The notes under the pieces are model-generated. The model did not search any database. It worked only from the letters and a program-made list of their open reading frames with translations, and was not told the DNA's origin. 64,000 nt of DNA from a virus. Positions 6,484 through 14,847 of the stretch are shown in pieces. Numbering within the stretch: the stretch's first letter is position 1; each line of letters begins with the position of its first letter. A program made the translations under genes and the position numbers. The stretch is from IMG/VR virus record IMGVR_UViG_3300034524_000090, positions 1-64,000 of that record. One strand, written 5' to 3'.

Positions 6484-7338
6484 TTAAGCCAGAATACTAT
6501 CGTATTCTGTCTTAATTAGATCCCAATTCGCGTTTAGATAAACTTGGGTGGTTCGTAATGAGCTATGGCCTAAAAGTTCTTGGGCTACTTTGATATTGCC
6601 TCCTTTGACCAAAAAATGTGTAGCAAACGTATGTCTGAAAATATGTGGGTGAACGTTTGGAAAATATTTCTTAACCATGTACTCAAAATTTCTTGGAGTA
6701 ATAGACTTTTTGGTTTTATGGTTTTCAAATAAAAACTTATCTGGTTTAGTTTGTTTAAGATATTCTTGCAATAATTGTTCTATTTCTGGATGAAGGACGA
6801 TTTTCCTTGTTTTATTCCCTTTACCTTTGATTATCATGATTTTATAAGCGAAATTTATGTCTGATACTTTTAGGTTACTTAATTCGCTGATTCTTATACC
6901 TGTGTAAAGTAAAATTTTAAGTGCCAATTTGTCTCTAAGGTTATTAATCTTGTTAATTAACTGGTTTGCTTTTTCAAAGTCTATAATTGGCGGCACAGGA
7001 TCTTTTTCGTCTTTGAGAAAGTTAATATTTTTAAGCAACTGTATTGTTTTATTGCTATTAAACTCTATATCTGCCCATTGATAAAAAGATTTCAGACTGG
7101 CAATTTTGCGGTTAATAGTTGTTATATCCAGTTGTTTGTCATGTAGACTGTTAATAAAAGCCTGTATATCTTGTCTTTGAATATCTAGTATTGATTTTGT
7201 TCCGAGGAAGTTAATAAATTGTTTTAAGTCTACGCCATAGTTAGTGATTGTGTGAGGTGAATAGTTGCGTTGGTTTTTTAGATAATCCAAAAAGTCACCT
7301 ACCAGTTTAACATTTTCTGAAAAAATTTTTGAAAACAT
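6484..7338 (-). CDS. tyrosine recombinase, XerC/XerD-like integrase
   Basis: A 284-residue tyrosine recombinase with an N-terminal SAM-like core-binding domain (about 8-95) and the complete catalytic set: Arg149 in TGIRISEL, Lys173 in KGKGNKTRK, His232 and Arg235 in HPHIFRHTFATH, His258 in LLGHSS and the nucleophile Tyr267 in TTQVYLN. It is full length for the XerC/D group and lacks the long arm-binding domain of many phage integrases. It is transcribed leftward, towards the palindrome block, which may hold its recombination site. It could mediate lysogenic integration or resolve genome multimers. Confidence 0.93.
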   Translation of the reverse strand: MFSKIFSENVKLVGDFLDYLKNQRNYSPHTITNYGVDLKQFINFLGTKSILDIQRQDIQAFINSLHDKQLDITTINRKIASLKSFYQWADIEFNSNKTIQLLKNINFLKDEKDPVPPIIDFEKANQLINKINNLRDKLALKILLYTGIRISELSNLKVSDINFAYKIMIIKGKGNKTRKIVLHPEIEQLLQEYLKQTKPDKFLFENHKTKKSITPRNFEYMVKKYFPNVHPHIFRHTFATHFLVKGGNIKVAQELLGHSSLRTTQVYLNANWDLIKTEYDSILA

Positions 7339-7440
7339 TGACTTACCCCCTTGACAGACATAATTTGGTGTGTTATATTATACTTTGATTAACTCATCAA
7401 AAAGTCAACATAAAATTTTTTTCTAAATGCTGGCGGTATT

Positions 7441-7468
7441 TTTGCATTTCTAGGCTATATTATATACT
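7441..7468 (+). promoter_or_regulatory. candidate promoter for the morphogenesis genes
   Basis: TTTGCA, a 16-nt spacer and TATACT lie about 115 nt before the first morphogenesis gene. The match is moderate and neighbouring TATATT and TATTAT boxes make the exact position uncertain. Confidence 0.3.
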
Positions 7469-7495
7469 AGTGAGGGGGCAATGTAAAGTTTTTTT

Positions 7496-7510
7496 AGGGA
7501 ATAACTCAAA
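7496..7510. repeat. 15-nt direct repeat, right copy
   Basis: Second copy of AGGGAATAACTCAAA (first at 4998-5012), about 70 nt before the start of the morphogenesis genes. Confidence 0.4.
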
Positions 7511-7522
7511 ACAATAAGCGTT

Positions 7523-7543
7523 ATCCTGAATATTAGTCAGGAT
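7523..7543 (+). promoter_or_regulatory. leader hairpin before the morphogenesis genes
   Basis: ATCCTGA and TCAGGAT pair perfectly around a 7-nt loop and are followed by TCTTTCTTGTT. It lies between the candidate promoter and the first gene, so it could be an attenuator or a stabilising 5' hairpin. Confidence 0.4.
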
Positions 7544-7582
7544 TCTTTCTTGTTAATATTTTAGCTAGTTTGGGGGATGGGG

Positions 7583-8542
7583 ATGAAAATCATTGAAGCA
7601 ACAGGAGGGAAGTCTAATAAACAAATCAGCATTACTGAGGAGATTGCGCTTAGGCGGCAAATAACCGAAAAAGAACGAGAAAACGAAGAACTAAAACAGT
7701 TACTTGAGAATTATAAAACTCAAGTAAAACAATTGACGGGGGAACGAGATGACTTAATAAGACAATTAAAAAACACTCAAAATCAGTTAAATTCTTTTCT
7801 GAAAGAACGAGAAAAATTTCTTGAGGAAAAAGAGCGGTTAATTCAAACCAGAAATTCGTTACAAAATCAACTTCGTGAATTACAAACTGAGTTGCATAAT
7901 TATGCAGACAAGGTTAAAAAATTACAAAAAGAGAATGAAGAACTTAGGCAGTTTAAAGAGCAGATAGAAAAGCATAATGGCGAGATTTTGGGTGATATTG
8001 ATAATTTACAATCAATGGATGAAGATTTAATAGTCTCATTGTTAACCCCTGCTGAATATAAAATTTATCAACACCGTAAACAAAAATATCTTGATGAATT
8101 TGAAATAAATTCTTCTTCGGATTTGATTTTATTACAAGATACATTATTTCATGAGATTATGCATGTAAGACTTTTACAGCAGAAATATCAAGATCCCAAA
8201 GCTGATGTTTTAAAACAGATTGAAGAATGTGTCGGTAGAATCCAAAAAAATTTAGAGGCTTTAGGTATGCTGAGAAAGCAGAGGTTAACACAAAAAGAAC
8301 AGGTAGAAGCATCGATTGCAGACCTGATCATGCAGTTTGACAAGGAAAAATTACTGCATAAGACAGAATTGTATACTGAAGAAGAACAGAGAGAAGCTTT
8401 ATTAAAACAAGAGCGAGATAAAGAACTTGTAGACTATGAGAGTGCTGTTAAAAAATTCCATGAAGTCTTTTTGCAAGCCCCCGTTGTCGATAATACGGAT
8501 GGGGTTGAGATAGATGGCGACACCGAAGAAGTTGTTGAGTAA
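7583..8542 (+). CDS. coiled-coil protein in the small-terminase position
   Basis: The 319-residue product is dominated by a heptad-rich coiled coil (about residues 15-135, many E, K, L and Q), followed by a shorter helical domain around SLLTPAEYKIYQ and a second coiled coil up to about 290, ending in an acidic tail. No helix-turn-helix is clear. It overlaps the large terminase gene by 29 nt, the position where a small terminase subunit is expected, so it may do that job or be a packaging accessory; this is inference from position. ATG at 7577 is an alternative start. Confidence 0.65.
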   Translation: MKIIEATGGKSNKQISITEEIALRRQITEKERENEELKQLLENYKTQVKQLTGERDDLIRQLKNTQNQLNSFLKEREKFLEEKERLIQTRNSLQNQLRELQTELHNYADKVKKLQKENEELRQFKEQIEKHNGEILGDIDNLQSMDEDLIVSLLTPAEYKIYQHRKQKYLDEFEINSSSDLILLQDTLFHEIMHVRLLQQKYQDPKADVLKQIEECVGRIQKNLEALGMLRKQRLTQKEQVEASIADLIMQFDKEKLLHKTELYTEEEQREALLKQERDKELVDYESAVKKFHEVFLQAPVVDNTDGVEIDGDTEEVVE

Positions 8543-10112
8543 TACTGAAGTTGAATTTGTTAATTTTCTTCGAGAACATCCTGATATAGCGGCAGAATTG
8601 CTTTTAAATTACCGTGGAAAACCTGTTAGGTTAAACTGGTATCAAAGAGATTTGCTGAAAAAGTTTTGGAAAAGACAGTTTGGATTAATTATTTGGTCAC
8701 GTGGCGCAGGTAAGAGTTTTATTATGGCCGTAGTTGCTATTTTAAAAGCTTTATTGTATCCCCATCATGCGGTTTTGATTGTGGCTGGTTCTTATCGTCA
8801 GGCCCAAAACGTATTCAAAGAAGTTAGTAAAATTTGGGATGAAAGTGTTTTTGTACAACAGAGTACGACAAAACCTCCTTCGATGACACCTGTTAGGTGT
8901 GAAGTTATTTTTAAACACGGCAGTAGGATTTCGGCCTTACCTCTTGGCGATGGTAATAAAATTCGTGGTGAACGATGCCAGACTTTGATTGTTGATGAGT
9001 TTTTAGCTGTACCTGAAGATGTGGTTGATACTGTATTACTTCCCTTCTTGAACGTAGGTTCCGATCCTTGGTCTGCTTCAGCCACAGAAAACTCAATTTT
9101 GTTTGGCACTACTGCCACTTATCAGTTTAACCACGTTTATAGGCGGTATCAACTTTTTCAGGAAAAAACTAATCCTAATTCTCCTGAATATGATCCGAAT
9201 TATGTTTTGTCGGTAATGAATATTTTTGATGCCCCAAAAGATTGGCTAAATGTTAAGATGCTAACAATGCAGTTAAAAACCATGAGCCGAGTTAAGTGGC
9301 TGATGGAAAATATGTCTATGTTTCCTGCTGATTCTGAGGGATATTATTCGGCTAAAGAGATTAATGATGCACGTAAAGATTTTGTCTATGTAGAACACAT
9401 AGGACAACCTGATGCTGAGTATGTTTTAGGTATTGACCCTGGCCGTGAGAGTTCTAATTTTGCTACTACGGTAATCAAATTAGGCGATAGTCAGCATCAA
9501 TGGGTTTTCACAAAAGCTTTAACTCGTAAAACAACTCAGGAACAGATAAATTTAATCCGTGAAATTGTTAGAAAGTTCAATATTGTATTAATTGAGATGG
9601 ACGAAGGTGGGGGCGGTCTTAATCTACGAGATTATTTGGCCGAACCCTACAAATTTTATGATAAGCAAAGAGGCATTTGGGTTGAAGAACCCCCAATTGT
9701 TCCCATTGATAGTAATTTACCTGGGTTAAGGATTTTGGAATTAAAACACTGTACTGCCAAAGAAAATACAGAAATGAATGAAAATCTACGTACATGGCTT
9801 GAAAATGAGACCTTAATTTTACCAAGACGAGAACCTGAAAAAAACGAAGAACAAAGGAAAATTTTTTATGAAATTGAAGAGGCGATTAATGAGATTTTAG
9901 ATGTAACAGCTACTCCTTTAGAATCTGGTTATTTTAGATTTACTACTAAATCTTCTCGCAAAAAAGACCGTTATAGTTCTTTATTGTTGGCTAGTGCAGG
10001 TGTTAAACAGTATTTAGCCAGAAAACGCAAGAAACCAAATGGGGACTATGAACTGCGAGGATTAGTGGTAGACGGAGTACCTTGGCAGAATAATTTTCTT
10101 TTGGCAATGTAA
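8514..10112 (+). CDS. terminase large subunit
   Basis: DNA-packaging motor with ATPase and headful or cos nuclease. The 532-residue protein has an N-terminal ATPase domain with Walker A WSRGAGKSF (about 61-69), Walker B TLIVDEF (Asp161, Glu162) and the coupling motif FGTTATYQF, and a C-terminal RNase H-like nuclease starting YVLGIDPGRESSNFA (about 304-318), then IVLIEMDEGGGG and a final acidic site in KKDRYSSLLLA. Full length for the family. It overlaps the upstream coiled-coil gene and is followed 15 nt later by the portal gene. Confidence 0.94.
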   Translation: MATPKKLLSNTEVEFVNFLREHPDIAAELLLNYRGKPVRLNWYQRDLLKKFWKRQFGLIIWSRGAGKSFIMAVVAILKALLYPHHAVLIVAGSYRQAQNVFKEVSKIWDESVFVQQSTTKPPSMTPVRCEVIFKHGSRISALPLGDGNKIRGERCQTLIVDEFLAVPEDVVDTVLLPFLNVGSDPWSASATENSILFGTTATYQFNHVYRRYQLFQEKTNPNSPEYDPNYVLSVMNIFDAPKDWLNVKMLTMQLKTMSRVKWLMENMSMFPADSEGYYSAKEINDARKDFVYVEHIGQPDAEYVLGIDPGRESSNFATTVIKLGDSQHQWVFTKALTRKTTQEQINLIREIVRKFNIVLIEMDEGGGGLNLRDYLAEPYKFYDKQRGIWVEEPPIVPIDSNLPGLRILELKHCTAKENTEMNENLRTWLENETLILPRREPEKNEEQRKIFYEIEEAINEILDVTATPLESGYFRFTTKSSRKKDRYSSLLLASAGVKQYLARKRKKPNGDYELRGLVVDGVPWQNNFLLAM

Positions 10113-10127
10113 TCGGGGGGATTAATA

Positions 10128-12326
10128 TTGGCACGTCGAAAAGCTAAAGGTCAAGAAATTGTTTTACCAGATGAAATAGTAGGCAAACAAGGACATTTAT
10201 TAGGTGTTCAAGATAATCCCGATGGGAGTAAGTCGCTTTATATTGCTTACTCTCCTTTGGCATATAAAGATGAAACCATAGAGGAATTAAAAAAGGCTGG
10301 TGCTTCAGCAACAGTTTTTAACCGCTATAATCCTGTTTACTATCCTGTTGAAAGTTATTATTCTTCTTCTTTGGGGTTACCTTATTCAAATGCTATTACT
10401 ATCCCCACCGATCCCCATGAGAGAATGAAGCTTTGCAAAGAAATTCGTATTTTAGAACCTGTTGTGGGTACAGTTGTTGATATTTTAGTTGATATATCGT
10501 TTAATGGCTTTAAAATTGATACTACTGGCGACGAGAAAATAGATAATTTTTACCATGAATTTAATAAAGCTGTTGATATGGATACTGTTTTAAACTGGAT
10601 TTTCCAGGAATATTACGATTCTGGTAATGTTACGGTTTATCGTGATTTAGATCCTTCAGGTTTGCCGACAGGTTATACTGTTTTAAACCCTTTGTGTGTC
10701 TATATTGAGGGGTCATTATTGTTTAATAATGAGATTGTGACAATCGATATAAGCAAAGAACTAGGACGTTTAAATCAACTTTCACCAGATTTTCGGCAAC
10801 AGGTAATAAATAATTTTCCTTCTGATTTGCGTAAATTATTCGATGGCAATACTTCTGGCCGTATTCCTTTACCGCCTGAAAGAGTTTCAAGGATAACTAG
10901 AAAAAAACAACCTTATGAACGTTATGCTACACCGATGTTAACTAGACTTATTTTTCCTGTTTTATTTAAACATAAATTACACTTAATGGATTTATCGACT
11001 ATTGAGGGTGTAATAAATCAGCTTATGATAGTTACAGTAGGTGATAAAGATCATCCACCTACAGATCAGACGTTAAAACAAGTAGCCAGTTTATTTTTAA
11101 CTCCTAAAAAAAGTTTTAGCGTATTTTGGGATTGGACATTGAAGGTCGATATTAAAACTCCTAATGCAATTGAAACGCTTTATCAGGATAAATATAAACA
11201 AGTTGATGATGATATTTCTAAGGGACTAGGGGTTCCACGGACTTTAATCGATGGTAGTGGAGCCAATTATTCTACTGCTTTTATAGCAGTTCAGATGCTT
11301 ATTGAACGTGCTTCTCGTGAAGTAATGGCAGTTAAAAATTGGCTAGAAAAAGAATATCAAGAAATTGCCCGTATAAAGGGTTTTAAAACTTATCCTAAAG
11401 TTCGTTTTGATAAAACTCAACTACGCCAGGAAACTTATGTACGTCAAATTCTTTCGCCGCTTTATGATCGTGGCTTATTGAGTGCTGAGACTATTTTAAC
11501 CGAGGCAGGCTTTAATTATCAATCTGAATTAGAACGTAAAAAACGTTATATGGACGATAATCTACAACAGTATTTTATTCCTCCTGCACTTCCCTATACT
11601 GGCAAAACACCTAATCCATTACAACATCAAGGTCGTGAGCCAGGGAATCCTAGTCAGGATTATCAACGCGATATAGTAAACACTCCTGATAGTGGCCCTA
11701 AGAATATAAGAAAACCTGATCAAGCTACTAAAGCTGTAAAAGATATAAATGAGGTTTTGGATGCCTATATTGATAAATATAATAAAAATTTTTTAGAAAT
11801 TTATGACGGGGTTTGGGATGATTTAGTTACTATATATAATAATGAGGGGGATTCTTGGGAGGAAAAACAGAAAAAAATTGCTCGTGTATTTGAAGCATTT
11901 AAAGAAACTGCTTTTGATAAAACTTTTAACATAATGTCTGAAGCAATGACAGAATTTCATGATCCTGATCCTCATGATTTATTAAAACTATCTTTTTGGC
12001 ATGGTGGAGCTTTAAATAAATTAGTCCATGATCTTTCTAAAGAGGTATATCAGACTAAAAATTTAGATGAACTAAAACAGGTTTTTGATTCTAATCGTTA
12101 TCGAGTTAGCCTTTTTGCTACAGAAGGTATAATGGAAAGTTACCGTATAGCTGAATTAGCCAATTTTAAAAATAATGGCATTAGTCAAGTAAGATGGATT
12201 GCTATGATGGATGATCGTGTATGCTCAGTTTGTGCTAGTAGACATGGGGTGGTGTATCCGATAAATGCTGTGCCAAGAAGGCCCCACATTCTATGTAGAT
12301 GTTATTTAGAACCAGTTTATGATTAG
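10128..12326 (+). CDS. portal protein fused to a MuF-like C-terminal domain
   Basis: Twelve-subunit channel at one capsid vertex through which DNA is packaged. The TTG start follows a GGGGGG site. The first ~510 residues have portal features (an LEPVVGTVVDILVDI helix, NPLCVYIEG, GLGVPRTLIDGSGANYSTA). The last ~50 residues read RWIAMMDDRVCSVCASRHG then RRPHILCRCYLEP, the signature end of Mu gpF-like head morphogenesis proteins. The two are normally separate or adjacent genes; here they are one 732-residue chain joined by a Pro/Gln-rich and helical linker. Confidence 0.88.
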   Translation: MARRKAKGQEIVLPDEIVGKQGHLLGVQDNPDGSKSLYIAYSPLAYKDETIEELKKAGASATVFNRYNPVYYPVESYYSSSLGLPYSNAITIPTDPHERMKLCKEIRILEPVVGTVVDILVDISFNGFKIDTTGDEKIDNFYHEFNKAVDMDTVLNWIFQEYYDSGNVTVYRDLDPSGLPTGYTVLNPLCVYIEGSLLFNNEIVTIDISKELGRLNQLSPDFRQQVINNFPSDLRKLFDGNTSGRIPLPPERVSRITRKKQPYERYATPMLTRLIFPVLFKHKLHLMDLSTIEGVINQLMIVTVGDKDHPPTDQTLKQVASLFLTPKKSFSVFWDWTLKVDIKTPNAIETLYQDKYKQVDDDISKGLGVPRTLIDGSGANYSTAFIAVQMLIERASREVMAVKNWLEKEYQEIARIKGFKTYPKVRFDKTQLRQETYVRQILSPLYDRGLLSAETILTEAGFNYQSELERKKRYMDDNLQQYFIPPALPYTGKTPNPLQHQGREPGNPSQDYQRDIVNTPDSGPKNIRKPDQATKAVKDINEVLDAYIDKYNKNFLEIYDGVWDDLVTIYNNEGDSWEEKQKKIARVFEAFKETAFDKTFNIMSEAMTEFHDPDPHDLLKLSFWHGGALNKLVHDLSKEVYQTKNLDELKQVFDSNRYRVSLFATEGIMESYRIAELANFKNNGISQVRWIAMMDDRVCSVCASRHGVVYPINAVPRRPHILCRCYLEPVYD

Positions 12327-12338
12327 GAGATGGTTAAA

Positions 12339-12379
12339 ATGGGACGAAGAAAACAATAGGGTGGCATTTTATTGCTGAT
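12339..12379 (+). other. frame-disrupted 5' end of the SpeD-like gene
   Basis: AGGAG at 12325-12329 points to ATG at 12339, but this frame ends after six codons (MGRRKQ, TAG). One base back, the frame of the SpeD-like gene reads KKTIGWHFIADLSFC, which looks like the usual N-terminus of SpeD (compare LGRHLLVEV in the second copy). Re-reading or adding one A in the A4 run at 12350-12353 joins the two as MGRRKTIGWHF. Confidence 0.7.
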
Positions 12380-12712
12380 TTGAGTTTTTGTCATTATAAC
12401 ATATATGCCGCAAAAGATTTAAAAATATTGTGTCAATATGTTGTAAGTTTGGCTGGTATGCATCAAATAGCTGATTGTGCTGTTACGGTTATTGATGGTG
12501 ATAATTCTGGTAGTAGTTGTTTGATATGTATTGTGCCTTTACAAGAGTCACATTTGTCGGTACACACTTGGCCCGAATTAAGATATGTTTCTGCTGATTT
12601 GTATACTTGTGGTGATTATCAAAGGGGCTATATGGCGTTTAAATATTTAGTTTCTTGTTTTCAGGCAGAAAAGGTCAATATACAAGAAATAGAACGTGTT
12701 GCTCATGTTTAA
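12380..12712 (+). CDS. S-adenosylmethionine decarboxylase-like protein (SpeD paralogue 1), 5' end damaged
   Basis: Members of this family self-cleave to form a pyruvoyl group and decarboxylate S-adenosylmethionine for spermidine synthesis; some relatives act on ornithine or arginine instead. The visible frame from TTG has 110 residues and keeps the processing site LQESHLSVHTWPE, where cleavage would fall between Glu56 and Ser57, the catalytic His62 and Cys77 in LYTCGDY, with the same spacing as in the copy at 62385-62756. TTG lacks a ribosome binding site; the true N-terminus appears to be encoded upstream across a one-base frame disruption. It sits oddly among head genes, between portal and prohead protease. 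Confidence 0.75.
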   Translation: MSFCHYNIYAAKDLKILCQYVVSLAGMHQIADCAVTVIDGDNSGSSCLICIVPLQESHLSVHTWPELRYVSADLYTCGDYQRGYMAFKYLVSCFQAEKVNIQEIERVAHV

Positions 12713-12727
12713 GGTGGTGATTTTTTC

Positions 12728-13468
12728 TTGAAAAGATTTGTTCTTGATAATTTGGCAGTTGCTTCTATAGAAGCCCCCAAACAAAAAGATCGAGATTTGC
12801 TCTATATTATGTTTAAACTTTGTCATGAAGGCCCTAATGCTAATCATGATTATTTTACTTCTGATGTTTTAAAAAATGCTTATGCAACATGCATTAATAA
12901 ACCGATTAATTGGGAACATGGTAAAGTATGTTTTGGTTTTATAGACAAAAGCGAACTAGCCAAAGAAGACGATGGAAAATATTATATTAAATGTGGTGGT
13001 TATGTTTGGCAGTATAATTTCCCCACTATTGCTAGAGAAATTACTGACGGTTTTGCTGATGGCACTCTAAAAGTGAGTATGGAATGTTGGTTTAGAGAAG
13101 CTGAATATTGGGTTGGTGATGGCGAGGATAAAGTTGTTTTAGCTGAAGATGAAGCTAGGGATTTAGGTCTTTTAAATAATAATGATCAACTGGTACGGAG
13201 TTATGAAGGAAAACCAGTATACAGAGTATTTAAAGATGTTTTATTTGGCGGTGCGGCCTTAACAAGAAATCCTGCTGATGTACAGGCTGTATTGTTGGCT
13301 GTAGCTGAAAATCAAAATACTTTTAATCCAGTAAAAATTTATCATGATGCTTTGCATAAAGCTTATGAGTTAAATTTATTTAATTCCCTTACATCTGAGG
13401 AAGTGGTAGCGGAACATAAACGGTTACATCAACAGTTTGCCAAGTTTCTTGAGAAAGGAGGAAATTAA
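12728..13468 (+). CDS. prohead maturation protease
   Basis: Expected to cleave scaffold and capsid proteins during head maturation. TTG start behind AAGGTGGTGA. The 246-residue protein begins like phage capsid proteases (GPNANHDYFTSDVLKNAY), has INWEHG with a candidate catalytic His, DGTLKVSMECWF with a candidate catalytic Ser, and GGAALTRNPADVQA, the typical segment after the active site in XkdF/gp21-like proteases. A helical tail follows. Its place between the portal and the scaffold gene supports this role. The exact peptidase family is not certain. Confidence 0.75.
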   Translation: MKRFVLDNLAVASIEAPKQKDRDLLYIMFKLCHEGPNANHDYFTSDVLKNAYATCINKPINWEHGKVCFGFIDKSELAKEDDGKYYIKCGGYVWQYNFPTIAREITDGFADGTLKVSMECWFREAEYWVGDGEDKVVLAEDEARDLGLLNNNDQLVRSYEGKPVYRVFKDVLFGGAALTRNPADVQAVLLAVAENQNTFNPVKIYHDALHKAYELNLFNSLTSEEVVAEHKRLHQQFAKFLEKGGN

Positions 13469-13470
13469 TT

Positions 13471-14847
13471 TTGGGTGTTAATGATCTTGATCAGACTTTA
13501 GTAGATAATGTGGCAAACGCAGTAGGAAATGCAATTTTATCTACTCATATTGCTGATTACGCTTCTGTGCATAAAAGTGTTGCTAAAATACCTAAAGTGG
13601 TTAATGAGCCTTCTTCGGATAGTGAGAACTGGGACTGGGACTGGACAACTTCGGCTGATCAAATCATCGAGAAGCTTGGCTGGCGGGGATTAGCCCAGGC
13701 AGTGGCTTGGTACGACCCTGATGGTGCTGAAAAGAAGGACGAAAATGGATACCCCATGTCTAAGGATTGCTACTTTCTTCCTCACCATAAACTTATTAAT
13801 GGTGAATTAACCTTAGTATGGGGCGGCGTCAGGGCCGCAATGCAGAGGCTTCTTCAAACAAAGGCCCGAAAAGAAGAAGGTAAAATTGATTCTAAAATTG
13901 ATTTTAAAGGAGCTTATGACCATTTAGTTTCTCATTATAAACATTTTGGTAAAGAGCCTCCTGATTTTGAACAAAGTAAAGGTAGTTTATTAGAAATTCC
14001 TTCGGTGGATACAGATTGGCAAATTGATCCTAATTTAAATACTGGTGATATTACAGAAATTGTATGGCAAATGTTAGAAAGATGGTTAGAGCAGGCTGAA
14101 ATGTTTATTAATTCTTTGTTGCCAAGCCCTTATGATGGCGACATTGATGATCAAACTTTAAGTCGTATTTTGAATGGTTTAGATATTTTTGATGCTTTAA
14201 AGACTAAACTTACTCAGTTATGTACTTTGTATAGCACTATAAAACAATCGCAAGGAGGTTTCAAAATGGAATTTTTAGATGAATTACTCAAAAAAATTGA
14301 GGCAGGTGAACTAACCAAAGAAGCTATCAAAGAGGCTTTGGGATTTGTAGAGGCTAGTGAAATAGAAAGTTTACAGAAAGAAATTGAGGCTTTAAAACAG
14401 GCCAAAGAAGCACTTGAACAGGAATATCAGGAATTTCGTAAGGCTGTTGAAGCAGAAAAGGAGGCTCAGAGGAAAGCTGAGTTAGCTAATACTAGGTTTA
14501 ATGAACTAGTAGAGGCTGGTATTGAATTTACTGCTGAACGTGCTGAAAAAGTTAAAGCTAAACTAGCTGAAATGTCTGATGAAGATTATGCAGATTATAA
14601 GGCAGAACTATTAGAGGTTTTGGCTTCTAACAAGAAAGCAGACACTCAAGATGTAGTTGATACTAAAAAGACTGCTGAAAAAGACAATATTTTTGATGAT
14701 GAAATTAATAATGAAGTTTATAATCCTAATTTAGCTTTTCAGTTGCGTCAACGTAGGGCGGCCTTAAATATTGAACTTAGCCCTATTACTGCTGATAATG
14801 AACTTACTGAAAAATTTCAGAAAGTTTTCTTTGGGGAGGTAAAATAA
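13471..14847 (+). CDS. capsid scaffold with an N-terminal LPHH-type domain
   Basis: Directs capsid assembly and is then removed. The 458-residue protein from TTG has an N-terminal globular part with SKDCYFLPHHKLINGELTLV, GGVRAAMQRLLQT and AYDHLVSHYKHFGKEPP, a module often attached to phage prohead proteases, then a linker and a C-terminal coiled coil (about 266-390) rich in E, K, A and L, the normal build of a scaffold. The module between about 13620 and 13870 is clearly richer in G+C than the rest, suggesting a separate origin. An internal start (14266) may give a scaffold-only product. It is 3 nt after the protease and one base before the decoration gene. Confidence 0.78.
   Translation: MGVNDLDQTLVDNVANAVGNAILSTHIADYASVHKSVAKIPKVVNEPSSDSENWDWDWTTSADQIIEKLGWRGLAQAVAWYDPDGAEKKDENGYPMSKDCYFLPHHKLINGELTLVWGGVRAAMQRLLQTKARKEEGKIDSKIDFKGAYDHLVSHYKHFGKEPPDFEQSKGSLLEIPSVDTDWQIDPNLNTGDITEIVWQMLERWLEQAEMFINSLLPSPYDGDIDDQTLSRILNGLDIFDALKTKLTQLCTLYSTIKQSQGGFKMEFLDELLKKIEAGELTKEAIKEALGFVEASEIESLQKEIEALKQAKEALEQEYQEFRKAVEAEKEAQRKAELANTRFNELVEAGIEFTAERAEKVKAKLAEMSDEDYADYKAELLEVLASNKKADTQDVVDTKKTAEKDNIFDDEINNEVYNPNLAFQLRQRRAALNIELSPITADNELTEKFQKVFFGEVK
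14266..14847 (+). CDS. nested scaffold-only product from an internal start
   Basis: An in-frame ATG at 14266 has a perfect AAGGAGGT 6-7 nt upstream (14252-14259), better than the site of the full-length gene. It would yield a 193-residue protein (MEFLDELLKKIEAGEL...) containing only the coiled-coil scaffold. This is the same logic as lambda C and Nu3, where the scaffold is made from an internal start in the protease gene. Confidence 0.65.
   Translation: MEFLDELLKKIEAGELTKEAIKEALGFVEASEIESLQKEIEALKQAKEALEQEYQEFRKAVEAEKEAQRKAELANTRFNELVEAGIEFTAERAEKVKAKLAEMSDEDYADYKAELLEVLASNKKADTQDVVDTKKTAEKDNIFDDEINNEVYNPNLAFQLRQRRAALNIELSPITADNELTEKFQKVFFGEVK

Noticed and set aside
8798-9118. Minus-strand frame within the terminase gene
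   Set aside because: A shadow of the terminase codons without a ribosome site or recognisable domain.
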